Assembly: GCA_001931905.2 (NCBI GenBank) | Contig: MSJI02000411.1 | Location: forward strand, 18,490-82,489 | Source: Cladosporium sp. IMV 00045 | Lineage: Eukaryota > Ascomycota > Dothideomycetes > Cladosporiales > Cladosporiaceae | Reading direction: 5' to 3' | DNA: 64,000 bases | Part shown: positions 1-9,498 of the stretch, piece by piece | Layout of the letters: the number at the start of each line of letters is the position of its first letter | Position numbering within the stretch: position 1 is the first letter of the stretch | The notes under the pieces: generated by a model | Seen by the model: the letters and a program-made list of their open reading frames with translations, nothing else | Told to the model about the DNA's origin: nothing | Database searches by the model: none | Position numbers and translations under genes: made by a program

Positions 1-218
1 GAAGGTAGAATGTTTGTATGTTGGAAGAAGAGTGAGGTCGATGTTGCACCTTCCACCTCTGGTCATGGTTGCCTCGATGGAGCGCCTCAGGCATAAAAAT
101 GGTTGCTTCCTTTCTCGAACTTCAAGGCTTGCTTGGAAAAAGTATGTCTGGAATCGCAGTAGACTTGTTCTGCTCCAGCACTTCATCACTTCCCTTTCAT
201 CATACTAACAATTCCACA

Positions 219-719
219 ATGGCTCCCCCAAAGACAGACGTGAAGAAGAAGCTTTCACGGAGAAGCAGGAAAGCGAGAACGGAGGGTATGAATCAAACTA
301 AAGATTTTCGAGAAACAGAACATTGGCTAATTTTTGCAGTCTCTTCATCCTCATCCGAAGCCTCTTCAGACAGCGATAGCTCAGCCTCCGACAGCGAGTC
401 TGAGAAGACCTGGAAGCCCGCAGTCAAAGCGGCGTCTAAAGCCAGAGAGAGTCTGAGCCCATCGCCAGAGGAAGAATCCGCGACCACTGTCCCAGTCCAA
501 GCATCCAAGGCAGAGACTGAGCAGGCATTCGAATCTTTCTACCTTCGCCAGGCTGCTAAAGAATTTTCTGACGATCTCGACAAACTGAGAGGTGCCAGCG
601 ATTTCAAAGGGCAGAGCAGTGTGGAATTGCTCGTTGGGGCGTTGAAGCAGGGTGGTGCTTGCTTTTCGCCTGATGAGAGGAGCAGAGTTGGTGGTGGTGG
701 TGGCGCGAGTGCTAAATGA
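219..719 (+). CDS. RSA3: RSA3-like ribosome assembly protein, copy A
   Basis: Two exons, 219-285 and 340-719, give 148 aa. The 54-nt intron (286-339) has a GTATGA donor, a GCTAAT branch and a TTTTTGCAG acceptor. The start is the ATG in CACAATGGC. The protein has a basic N-terminus, an acidic Ser/Asp/Glu-rich middle and a C-terminal block (FYLRQAAKEFSDDLDKLRGA, then LLVGALKQG and CFSPDERSRVG) that I recognise as the Rsa3 domain of fungal nucleolar proteins acting in 60S subunit maturation. It runs convergently to the catalase-like gene downstream. Copy B at 12914 differs at several N-terminal residues, while the C-terminal domain is almost unchanged. Family assignment is from memory of the motif; the intron is strongly supported because the same boundaries work in both copies. 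Confidence 0.8.
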   Translation: MAPPKTDVKKKLSRRSRKARTEGMNQTKDFRETEHWLIFAVSSSSSEASSDSDSSASDSESEKTWKPAVKAASKARESLSPSPEEESATTVPVQASKAETEQAFESFYLRQAAKEFSDDLDKLRGASDFKGQSSVELLVGALKQGGACFSPDERSRVGGGGGASAK

Positions 720-1244
720 GAGGGCTCGTTCAGTCATTTGATACGACGCATTTCCCAATGGTTCTCTCGTTCTGCGCGAAGTTTCTGAAACCTCAACGCT
801 ACAAAATTAGGCCTTGGCGTCATGATCCGACAGCTCCTGGAGGATCTCAAGGATTTCACAGAGAATCACGTTCTGCCAGCGACCAGGAGCCGCACATCGC
901 GTCTTACAAACGGTGTTCATGGGGAAGCTGGTTCTACCGTCGACGCAGTACAGCGACAGCGACTCATTCCATATGGCCGGCTCCACTGGCCGACGATATC
1001 GCCCTTGAGACAGGTTGCCACGATACAGAACGCATCATGAAGCTGTGACAGACCATAGAACTCCTCAGACTCGTGCACAAGGAAGCTCTAATTGCATCAC
1101 TCATCATAGTGTTGAGAGGAGCAAGAGAGGTAATTAACACAAGATAATAGAGCCAAAAGATACGACCAAAGTCTTAAAACTATTCATTGGCGCTGTGTCA
1201 TCAGATCATCAGGACTTAACGCTCGAGATCCGGAAATTATAGCA
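720..1244. other. Intergenic, convergent 3' flanks (copy A)
   Basis: The shared 3' region of RSA3-like and the catalase-like gene. It aligns with 13412-13937. A short open frame here (822-1040) is not conserved as protein between the copies, so I see no gene. No clear regulatory element was found. Confidence 0.6.
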
Positions 1245-2669
1245 TCAGAGTGGCGGCGTGAACTCCTCAGCTGCCCCTGTCTTGATCGCACCTTGGAGAG
1301 GCAAGGTGACTTGTGGCGCCGGAATCGGCGCCGGAACCTCGTCCAAACCTGTTGGCTCAATATAGTTGCGATAGCCGTTGACCTGGAGTCGAAGCTTCCT
1401 GGACTCGGCATAGACAACTCGCCTCATCCTGTTGGTGCTTCCGAGCGGCTGGTGCGTCTTAAGACCATGCCATGAGTTGCACGTAATCCTGTCATCCCAC
1501 CAAGTGCGGAACTCTGGCAACCAGGAGTCCTGTGGCTGAAACTCTAGTGTCGCGATCTGTTCCATGGGATATTTCTTGTCGTCCCACTCGACTCCGATGT
1601 CGTCAACCGGCTGCTCGTCCAAGTTCTGGAGGAGTTGGGCGCAGAATTTGTAGGTTACCTTGTTTTTCATGTGGAATTCGCGATTGAATTGGGATATGAT
1701 GTTGATCGGGTCGGACTCCTTGATGGCATGTTGTTCGAGCTTCTTCTGCTCTTCGCCGAGTGGGAACACGCCGTACTTGGCGACGTACTCGCCGTGGCGG
1801 TACGCTGACTGAGACCACTGGGGCATGGCGACCACTGTATCGTCCCATAAGCATGAATTGAGGGTGAACAACCGCAGGTCTACTTACTGTGTTGGCGAGG
1901 CAGCTGACTTCCCCATGTAGCTACGTCTGCGTCTCCACGCTTCTTCTGCTCCTCAGCAAATTTCGGAATATCGTCCCAATTCCGCTCTAGCGAGTCTGCG
2001 ATCTCGTAAGTTGTCTTTGGATCCCTCAGCTCAAGAATAGGATAGTTGTTCATCGTCCAATCTTGAGTCTTCTTGTCCTCGCCCCAGATTTTATCGCCTT
2101 CGATGCCGAAGATCTTGATGCCAATACCGCGTGGCGCTGGCACGTTGTCTGGGACGAGCTTCGGCGTGAGGGAGGAGTAGCGCATGATGCAGTCGTAGCT
2201 GCCGGGTTTGGCAAACATGCCCTGCGCGAGGTGGGCAGATAGGTTGTCGTGGACGATGAATTTGCCTACCACGCACTTTCACCTTTGTCAGTCTTTTGCT
2301 TTAGAAGGGTCCGTGATAGCTAGCTTACACCTTGTGTCTTCAGGTGCGTTCCGCGAAGGCAATGCATATGTTCGTTGAAGTCTGGATATGGCATTAGTCT
2401 TCAACAACCCAGATCTTAGACTCTATCGCATACTCATCATCTGGAATCGGTTGAACTGGTCGGATACTTGCTGGATCTTCTCTTTCTCGCCAGGCTGCTC
2501 GACCTCGACGCCAGGAGCGTTCCTATGATAAGTTTCATTAGATTGATGAGCCGTTCAAATCATCTGATGAAAGAGCAAGCTACCATTGAACATATTTGTT
2601 GTCTGAACCTGGCTGTGCCGTACCACTGGCTGGATCGCCATCATGGACATCCTGCAAGGGTAAGGTCAT
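1245..2669 (-). CDS. Catalase-like heme protein (y4iL-like), copy A
   Basis: Five exons on the minus strand: 2669-2584, 2522-2434, 2381-2329, 2275-1888 and 1834-1245, giving 401 aa. The introns are 61, 52, 53 and 53 nt; exon phases join exactly and the same structure works in copy B. Seen: a catalase-type distal segment (HCLRGTHLKTQG, Arg and His), the middle motifs RGIGIKIFG and NNYPILELRDP, and a proximal heme-ligand segment (RVVYAESRKLRL) that aligns with the Tyr motif of true catalases. Known: such short proteins belong to the heme catalase superfamily and resemble y4iL/SrpA-like proteins; activity may be peroxidatic. There is no signal peptide and no C-terminal SKL. In the last intron copy A reads TTATGG where copy B has an upstream decoy TTACAG. 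Whether it destroys H2O2 is inference. Confidence 0.8.
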
Positions 2670-2951
2670 ATTGTATGAATGCGCGTTGCCAACAACGATG
2701 AGATGTGCTGTATGTCAATCGACTCCTCGGTCTTTCAATAATTCATTCAAGGAACTGAGAAAATGAGAATGAAGACAATAGCTCCATACGTGTCTAAGTC
2801 ACATTTTATCTACCGTCAACAGATCCAACCATCCTCCATCCCCGCTCCAAGGACGAACGGCAATACGGGGTCTTTACCAAACAATCGTCAACAATCTCAC
2901 ACTCCCGTCTTCTGGGCGAGGTCTGGCCCGGTTCATCTGACCGGTGATAGT

Positions 2952-3139
2952 GTCTGATTGGGAGAACGTAGATCGGGAGTAGATCATGGTTGCCGCCATA
3001 TGCTTCCACCCGCATGTACCCTGCGGGGTTCTTTGCGGGGATGCGTGTAGATCGTGGAAAGCTTATGGCCACAAGATGTTCACGACAGCCCGTTCGCTTG
3101 ACGTGTATTTGTCAAGCGTTGTAGATCTCATGTTTGCAA
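2952..3139 (-). promoter_or_regulatory. Conserved block upstream of catalase-like gene (copy A)
   Basis: About 188 nt that match 15642-15830 with only a handful of mismatches, while the flanking non-coding DNA differs by about 10%. It lies 280-470 nt upstream of the catalase-like start. It contains two GCGGGG hexamers (3023-3028 and 3035-3040) fitting the CreA/Mig1 consensus SYGGRG, both kept in copy B (15714-15719, 15726-15731). Function as a promoter element is inference from conservation and position. Confidence 0.45.
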
Positions 3140-3360
3140 GGCGTTGTGGTACTGCAGTTGTCATGAGGCGGGTGCAGCTGCCATCGGTAGGCAGATGTTA
3201 CGTTGAGAAGGTCTCTTATGGCTGCTATGAGCTGGAACGAAGAACATCGATAGCTCATGCTGTCCTGTCACTGTATACCCTTGAAGAGTAACAGTTGAAA
3301 CTTCAGCCGATGCACTAATAGCCATTGCTACGTCTTCGATCAAATGACTTTCGTTCAGCT

Positions 3361-3377
3361 CACACACACACACACAC
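3361..3377. repeat. CA dinucleotide microsatellite
   Basis: An uninterrupted (CA)8 run. The corresponding place in copy B (about 16050) has only CACAC, so the tract expanded in A or was lost in B. Confidence 0.9.
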
Positions 3378-3789
3378 TGTGACTGCTTGCAATCTATTCT
3401 GATTACACCTGCACGCATTGGTCGACCATCGTGAGTGCTATCAACCAGCCCACGGTTTCACAACATACGAAAAGTAACCACGAGTGTGACACAATACGGC
3501 GATCTCGTGAAATGTCGGGTATGTTCTGAGGAAGTCCAAGGCAATCGTTTCACCACTCTGAGGTCAAATTTGCCGAGCGGGTGACAAGAAAGTCGAAGTG
3601 GTAGGTGAGATAAAGGTTTGGAAAGGAACCCATGCAACTTCCGTATTCGACTTCATGTCTTGTGATGTTATAATACAGTCTCAGCCGTCACGACCGAATC
3701 TAGATCAATGCCTCCAATTAGAAACCCAAACAGTCGCTCTTCTTATCCGAGCTAAACTCCCAACGCCATGCAATCTCCCAGACAATCAA

Positions 3790-4046
3790 CTCAAAACCAT
3801 CCTCCGACAACCTCCCAAGCACTCCACTCAATACCATCCTCTGACAATCTCCCAAGCACTCCACTCAAGCCCACTCTCTGATGAATCTTTCAGACAACCC
3901 GATCACATCCATCCCCTGACAATCTCCCTCACGCCTCAGTCAAGACTTTTCTTTCACAGTCTTCCAGACATCGCACTCAAAACCACCCTCTGATAACCTC
4001 CCGGACACCTCACTCAAGACTATCCTCCGTCATCCTGACCGGACAG
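3790..4046. repeat. 37-bp imperfect minisatellite, about 7 units
   Basis: Tandem degenerate units of about 37 bp, most beginning CTCAA and continuing like ACCATCCTCTGACAATCTCC. About seven units are visible, ending just past the RNA14 3' end. Copy B has about six (16480-16710). Confidence 0.7.
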
Positions 4047-4079
4047 AAACAAATATGAAAATCACTAACTTTCAAGTAC

Positions 4080-5951
4080 TCAAGGTCTGCCAGGTAGCGG
4101 CACGCTGCTAAGAAACTGTACCATGAGGTTAGGATCGAATCTTGTCGCATTGTAGCTTGCCGCATTAGGCAGAATGCTCAGCAGGTAGGTAACCTGTCGC
4201 GGCAGGGTCGGCGGCTGAGGTGCGCCCTGAGGTCCACCACCGGGGACAAAGTTCTTCACCGCGAATCCGCTGCCGCCTCCAGACGCGTTGACATTCATGT
4301 TGTTGTTTGTGGTAGGTACAGTGGCGGACATGTTGCTCATGCTACCACCAGCGGTAGCAATACGCTTGCCTGCTGCGCCCTTAATCGGCGAGTCACCGCG
4401 CATGAACTTGCGCGAAGGCGTGTCGGCGTCGGAGTCGTCGAGTGGACGCTTGGGTGACGCAACGTAAGGGCCGTGGGGACCGAGGCGAATTTCTCCTGTT
4501 TGCGGGCTGGCCATTGCGGCAACACCGCCCGGTGGCGGTTGCTGAGGTGGGAAAGCAGCATCGAGGAACACCCTGGGTTGTGTTTGGGTTGCAGAGACGA
4601 CGATCTGTGCTTTCAGCGGGTCGAATGCAGGCATCTCAAAGCGGTGGCTGAAGCGCAGAAGCTCAGGCTCGTCGGGGAACATCTCGGCCATACGTTTCTC
4701 CAACTTGTGGATTTGCGCCAGGTCACCGTAGTTTGATTCGAAGTTGTGCATGTAGCCAAGCAGAGGTCGGCATTTTTCTTTTTGTACCTCGGGCAGCACT
4801 GAAGCTGGGTTCAGAATCTTGGTCAGAGTGGTTTCGAACACGACCTTAGCGTTCGTGAGGTCGTTGATAGAAACCAGGTGTTTGATGTACTCCAAGGCGA
4901 AGAGCTCGTCGACAGGGAAGAGCTTGAGTCCGCGCTCAAAGATTCTGGTAGCCGCGGGGTCTCTGTAGCAGTGGTGCTCGAGAAGCGCGGAGACAACGTA
5001 GACATCGCTGGTGAGCATGCCTCGAGGCCTAGCTTCGGCGAAAACACCGCGAAATCCCTTTTTGGGCTGCTTCGGTGCGCCTTGGCCTTGAATGCGACGG
5101 AAGGCACGCATCTTCGCAGACCAAACTGCCGAAATTGTGCGCTTGAGGAGATCTCTTTGGGTGTCAAATGCCACCTTGACACCCTTAAGCTGCTCTTCAA
5201 GCTGCTGTTTGCGTGACTTCGGCTTCTCATCGTCATCCACATCATCTTCCTCGTCGTCCGGCTTATCTTGCTCCTCGTCGGGGGTCATGTTGGCAAAGCT
5301 TTCTTGTACTTCAGCCTGTGCCTTCTTTTCGCGCTGTGCGTATTTGTCACGAAGCGCGTACAGGGCCGCAAGACTGCTCTCGTAGACGGCGTCAAGCTTA
5401 CTGCCATTCTGGATGATAACTTCGTCCGAAGATCCAGCCGGAAGGGCGCTTTCGACGCGGTCGGCCTTCTTCAGGGATAGCAATACCGATTCGGGGTTCG
5501 CGGCAATGCCCTCGTCCAGGAAACTCTCGCCCTCTTGCGTCATGTCATCTCTACCCTGGTCGAAACACCAGACTGCAGCATCGTACCAGATATTGGGGTA
5601 GAATCGCAGGGCCATTGTAGCTTGCTTGAAGACGAACAGAACACGTTTTCTGTACTGCACACCGTCTTCTTCGTCTTTCAAGACAAGTTCATCCGCCTCC
5701 TCCCATCGAATCCACTCTTGCCACTTCTCCACCTGCGTTCCGAACTCATCCTCGCCAGCACAGCCGTAAACAGGCGGCAGTTTTGGCAGATTCAATCGGT
5801 CGAGACCTGCCAACCGGCTGTCTAATTGTGTCTTGGCGGACTTTGCAGTCATGTATGAGGCTCCTTGGTCGTTGAGGTTCTTCCTGCCGGCAGCTCTGTT
5901 CAGGGAAGTCTCAAAGTTGTCGTAGTCTTTCCACAGCCTGACGAGCTCTTC
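4080..5951 (-). pseudogene. RNA14: RNA14 (CstF-77 homologue), copy A, 5' end lost in gap
   Basis: The last 623 codons of RNA14, intact to the stop at 4080 and read from the gap edge at 5951. Against copy B only a few residues differ (for example S/A at the LLxLKKADR motif, V/I at the LPEIQKEK motif), so the segment is under protein-level constraint. It contains HAT/Suf repeats and the C-terminal 'monkeytail' region (TYLLSILPNAASYNATRFDP) known in the family to bind Rna15. The missing 409 codons and the intron near residue 286 would lie in the gap or elsewhere. It is labelled broken only because it is incomplete here; with a placeholder gap the gene may be whole in the organism. The last ~430 nt before the gap are almost identical to copy B. 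Confidence 0.85.
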
Positions 5952-5971
5952 NNNNNNNNNNNNNNNNNNNN
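5952..5971. other. Assembly gap (20 N)
   Basis: Twenty Ns. Two genes are cut here: RNA14 copy A loses its 5' end and eIF3e loses its 5' end. Together they need about 2 kb of missing coding DNA, so the gap length is a placeholder and the join may be wrong. Confidence 0.98.
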
Positions 5972-6474
5972 TTGTGCGCCAGGAAGGCTACGAGTACAAC
6001 GACCCCGTCACCGCCTTCATAAAGGCTCTGTACATCGACTTTGACTTCGAGGAGGCTCAGCGCCGCCTGGTTGAGGCCGACGAAATCCTCAAGTCCGACT
6101 TCTTCCTCGTCTCCGCCTCTGAGCAGTTCCTCGACGCCGCCCGCCACCTCATCTCCGAGTCCTACTGCAAGATCCACCAGCGCATTGACATCAAGTAAGT
6201 CTTGCCCCAGTTAATGATCAAACCGAAATCCAGCAGAAAACTAACAATGACTCTTCCCAGGGACCTCTCCTCCCGCCTCGGCTTGAGCCAAGACGAGGGC
6301 GAGAAGTGGATCGTCAACCTGATCCGCGACACCCGCGTCGACGCCAAGATCGACTACAAGGCCGGCACCGTCATCATGAACCACCCGCCCATTAGCGTCT
6401 ACCAGCAGGTCATCGAGCGCACCAAGGGCGGTTTCTTCCGCACCCAGGTCCTCAGCGCTGCTGTTGCCAAGTAG
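5972..6474 (+). CDS. Translation initiation factor eIF3 subunit e (INT6), C-terminal part
   Basis: Only the last ~144 residues are present because the 5' end is in the N gap. Exons are 5972-6194 and 6261-6474; the 66-nt intron (GTAAGT...TCCCAG) splits an AAG codon. The segment reads [20 protein letters not shown], followed by the PCI/winged-helix part ([20 protein letters not shown], then [20 protein letters not shown]) typical of eIF3e. Full family members are about 430-450 aa. In the cell this subunit is part of the eIF3 scaffold that recruits the 40S ribosome to mRNA. The frame is open from the first base after the gap, and the gene ends in AVAK-stop. No second copy occurs in the window. 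The family is recognised with good confidence from the C-terminal motifs. Confidence 0.85.
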
Positions 6475-7324
6475 ACAACACGAATTAAAACACAAAACTC
6501 GAACACGAACGAAACGAGGACCAGCACGCACGAGCCACGCGAGAAATCACCAATCAGGATGACGGAGTCTTTCTTACGGCGAACGATTTCTGGATTCGCC
6601 TCCCCCCTCTGTTACAATAAAATGCTTATCGTGGAATGGCGGAAGTAGTCGAGACGAAGGGGAGAGATTTTCCCAGGCGAGAGGGATTATTCCTGTTTTT
6701 CAAAAAAGCGCTTTCTTTTCTCTTCTTCCGGACATGGCCCAGAGTTTGGGAACACAAGGAGGGTCGAAAAAAAGAGCATAGCATAGGCGTTTGTGGCGCT
6801 TTGACTTGGGAAATATGTGTGGGAAGGGGCCAGTTAGAAGCTGGGGCAAGGGAATGAAACGAACTCCCGGGAAGAAAGCGTGCTCTGTAAGGGATTGTGA
6901 GTGCGACTTGAACTTAAAAGATAGAGACGAAAGAAGGCGAAAAAACACGAAATCATCCTTGAATATATTCCCACATCTTGACTTATACGATCCTATCATC
7001 ACCCCGTGTGATTTCCCTACACGATTATTGATGTTGCGGGGATTTGATATGGCTTCGATTTATCTGAAACAAGTAAAGGCGACATGTCCCGAAAACTGAT
7101 GCTAAGTAGTGCTTGCATTTGTATCGACCACGCCCATTGATACCAGGTTCTCAACCGCGCCACATCTGAATGTGAAAGTCGTCCGACGGATTGGTCTCCG
7201 CAAGGTCGCGCAAGAGTTCTTTCTATAGACAACAGCACACAGCGTAGAAAGGAGGAAGCAGAGAATAATAAGAGAACCACACCAGAACCAGAACCACTAC
7301 CAAGACTAGAATCCCACTTGCCCC
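6475..7324. other. Intergenic, convergent eIF3e/SPT10-like 3' flanks
   Basis: About 850 nt between two convergent genes, likely both 3' UTRs. Open frames here have no recognisable protein character. Nothing else seen. Confidence 0.6.
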
Positions 7325-8968
7325 TCAAGCCGCCCCATCCCCATACTTAAACTCCCCCTCCTCCCCAGGCCCCGGCCTCGCCATAATGTGCCCCTCGAGC
7401 TGCTCGCGCAGCCTCGCGCTCACGTCCTCGGAACCGCTCGCAGACGGGTCGTCGTGTGCCGTCGCCGCCGCCGCTGCGGCTAGGGAAAGGTCCACGCCGC
7501 CGCTGGTGACGTCGTCGTCAAGTTGCATTGCTTCGCCGCCGCTTTGGGCTTGGGCTTGCAGGTGTTGCGCGATGGTTTGGTGCGGGATATGCTGCTGGGA
7601 GGGCGTGTCCCAGTGGTGCTGGTGGTGGGAGAGCCCGGCCATGAGTTGGGGGTCGACGGGGAGGTCGGGGTAGTGGTTGTATTGTTGTTGTTGGTGCATT
7701 TGGGGGATGGGAGGGGGTGGTTGTTGGTGTTGTTGGGGGTGCATGTGAATTTGTTGGGGCTGGAGGGGAGGTGAGGCGCCTGTGTTTGTGCTGTCCTCTG
7801 GTGTGGATCCGGCGGCGACGACGCGGCGGTTGGGGGTGCCGTTGCTGTTGGCGTTGGTTTGGTCTTCGTTGTCGCGAGCTGTGGACCGGCGTGGGTTGGT
7901 GGTTGGAGGTTTGGGCGCGTCTTTGCATTCGGGGCAGTTCCGGATGGCTGCTGATACGGTTTCTTTGATGCGGACCCAGTGGTATTTGTCGGCGATGGAC
8001 GCGGTTGTCTTGTTAATGCCGCCGTGGCCCATGCTATGTACGGTGCGAGCGATTTCGTATTGCTTGTGAGGATCCGAGATGACTTCCTTGCCCTTGAGCA
8101 TGAGCTTGTCGTCTTCGGTGTCGTTGACCGCTGGGATGAGACGATAATGGGTTGCAGCGGATCGAAGACGAGACTTCTCTGCGCGGTCAGAGCCGTTCGG
8201 ATATGTGCCAGTCTTCAGATAGTAGCGGATTTTGTCGAAGCGTTCCTCGGTGACCATCTCATCGCCTTCCCCACCGAGCTCGCGACCAAAAATGATAGCA
8301 TCAATCAGTTGGTCTGGGTACGACTTAAGATTACCGCAGCCCTTGACACGGCCAATCCGCTTGAACCCAAGCGCATCCCAGATTCTCAAACTCGCCACAT
8401 TGGTCTCGTAGACGAGATTGAAGACCGAATAAGAGTAACCGAGTCTGGGAGCCCACTCAAGGTAGACTTCGCCCATGAGACGGCCGACACCACGGCCTCT
8501 CGCGGCATCTGTGACCAGGAAGCCGCCGTTGCATACATGGCTACTTCGGCCGGGGTAGTTAGGCTTCACGTAAAAGCTACCCAGGCAATCCTTGCTCCAG
8601 TCAACGCCGCGAGCCTCCATCTCTGAGACTTCTTCTGGAGACTGAACATCGCCTACGACCATGATTGCGCCAAAGTTGGCGAACCAGTAAGGACCGAAGT
8701 TCGCGAGCGGCATTGGCTCCATCATGGGGTAGGTATCGCCCTTTTCGATCTCCCGTCCGAGCAATTCGCACAAGTAGGCACAGAGCTTAGGCGGCACTTG
8801 GGATGGACCACTGAAGGGGACCAGAGTCGCCGTCGTGATTCTATCACGCAGCGTGACCTGTTTGGGAGCAATGTCTGGTGGAAGAGGACCATGAGGGACT
8901 GGGAAGGGTGTTTCGCCAGACACACGATAGATGGCTGGCGAAGTCGGGTCTTCAAGCATGGCGGGCAT
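7325..8968 (-). CDS. SPT10-like GNAT acetyltransferase with HHCC zinc finger
   Basis: Single exon, 547 aa. Residues ~60-230 form a GNAT fold: acetyl-CoA motif A is RGRGVGRLMGE near residue 158, followed by ETNVASLRIWDALGFKRIGR. Residues ~310-346 form an H-x3-H...C-x2-C finger (HSMGHGG ... CPEC) of the integrase-like H2C2 type. GNAT plus this finger is the architecture of yeast Spt10, which binds histone-gene upstream sequences and activates their transcription. The C-terminal third is low complexity, rich in Gln, His and Pro, and looks disordered. The first ATG of the frame is used; a second Met at codon 4 is equally possible. It is divergent from the hydrolase gene at 9499 (530-nt shared promoter). 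A role in histone transcription is inferred from architecture; substrate and DNA site are unknown. Confidence 0.75.
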   Translation of the reverse strand: MPAMLEDPTSPAIYRVSGETPFPVPHGPLPPDIAPKQVTLRDRITTATLVPFSGPSQVPPKLCAYLCELLGREIEKGDTYPMMEPMPLANFGPYWFANFGAIMVVGDVQSPEEVSEMEARGVDWSKDCLGSFYVKPNYPGRSSHVCNGGFLVTDAARGRGVGRLMGEVYLEWAPRLGYSYSVFNLVYETNVASLRIWDALGFKRIGRVKGCGNLKSYPDQLIDAIIFGRELGGEGDEMVTEERFDKIRYYLKTGTYPNGSDRAEKSRLRSAATHYRLIPAVNDTEDDKLMLKGKEVISDPHKQYEIARTVHSMGHGGINKTTASIADKYHWVRIKETVSAAIRNCPECKDAPKPPTTNPRRSTARDNEDQTNANSNGTPNRRVVAAGSTPEDSTNTGASPPLQPQQIHMHPQQHQQPPPPIPQMHQQQQYNHYPDLPVDPQLMAGLSHHQHHWDTPSQQHIPHQTIAQHLQAQAQSGGEAMQLDDDVTSGGVDLSLAAAAAATAHDDPSASGSEDVSARLREQLEGHIMARPGPGEEGEFKYGDGAA

Positions 8969-9498
8969 CTTTGTTATAGCGTAGATGCCTTCTAATGCGA
9001 GTTACTGTATGGACGTCATTATTGTTAGCCTATAGTCAGGCGTTGATACGACAGCATACGCGCATGGCGAGCAATGAAAAGCCTTGTCGCCATCACCGCC
9101 GCCAGTCATGGCAGGAGCGATCGGCAGTGCAAGTGAATGCATGCTGTTGCACATGCACTGGCCAGACATAGACGCCGTCGAACAAGCGAAGTAGAGTAAG
9201 TCAACGGGCGGGAGGCATCTCACTCACATATGATTGGGGGTTGTGCGGCAGCGATGTTGCGAAATACGCCGGTCTGGGATGTACGTCGACGCTGATTCTC
9301 TCCAAGGCCAACAGCCTGAGCAAGGCGGGCCTCGGAATCGGCCGCGGGAGGTTAACTCAAAGTGGAAAGAGGAACAAGGCAAAATGACGTAGCATTTCCA
9401 TGTTGCTGGCCACTCTCCACCCAACTTCAATGTTGGCATTGCAGAAGTGAAGGAGGAAAGCACCTCACCTCACGTCTTGGGCAAGTCGGATAATCGCC
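8969..9498. promoter_or_regulatory. Divergent promoter region, SPT10-like / hydrolase
   Basis: 530 nt between two divergent start codons. It must hold both promoters. I see no TATA box or motif I can name with confidence. Confidence 0.5.

Larger units (their letters stand above)
2670..4079. other. Intergenic: catalase upstream region and RNA14 3' flank (copy A)
   Basis: Counterpart of 15363-16744. It contains a strongly conserved non-coding block (about 2952-3139), a (CA)8 tract at 3361-3377 that copy B lacks, and a 37-bp minisatellite at about 3790-4046. No convincing gene was found; small open frames here are not kept as protein between the two copies. Confidence 0.65.
1..5951. repeat. Segmental duplication, copy A
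   Basis: This block carries RSA3-like, catalase-like and RNA14 (3' part) in the same order and orientation as 12697-18616. Non-coding parts differ by roughly 10% by eye, coding parts by a few percent, mostly at third codon positions. The RNA14 parts (4080-5951 and 16745-18616) are both exactly 1872 nt, so no net indel has accumulated there. The left end lies outside the window and the right end is cut by the N gap, so neither true boundary of copy A is seen. It may be a real duplication or a homeologous/allelic contig misplaced by scaffolding. Confidence 0.9.

Noticed and set aside
822..1048. Small plus-strand frame repeated in copy B (13514-13741)
   Set aside because: Both copies are open, but the amino-acid changes are as frequent as the silent ones, and it lies in the convergent 3' flanks of two real genes.
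2986..3291. 101-codon plus-strand frame in the conserved upstream block
   Set aside because: In copy B the corresponding frame diverges and ends earlier. Conservation is at the DNA level and not by codon.
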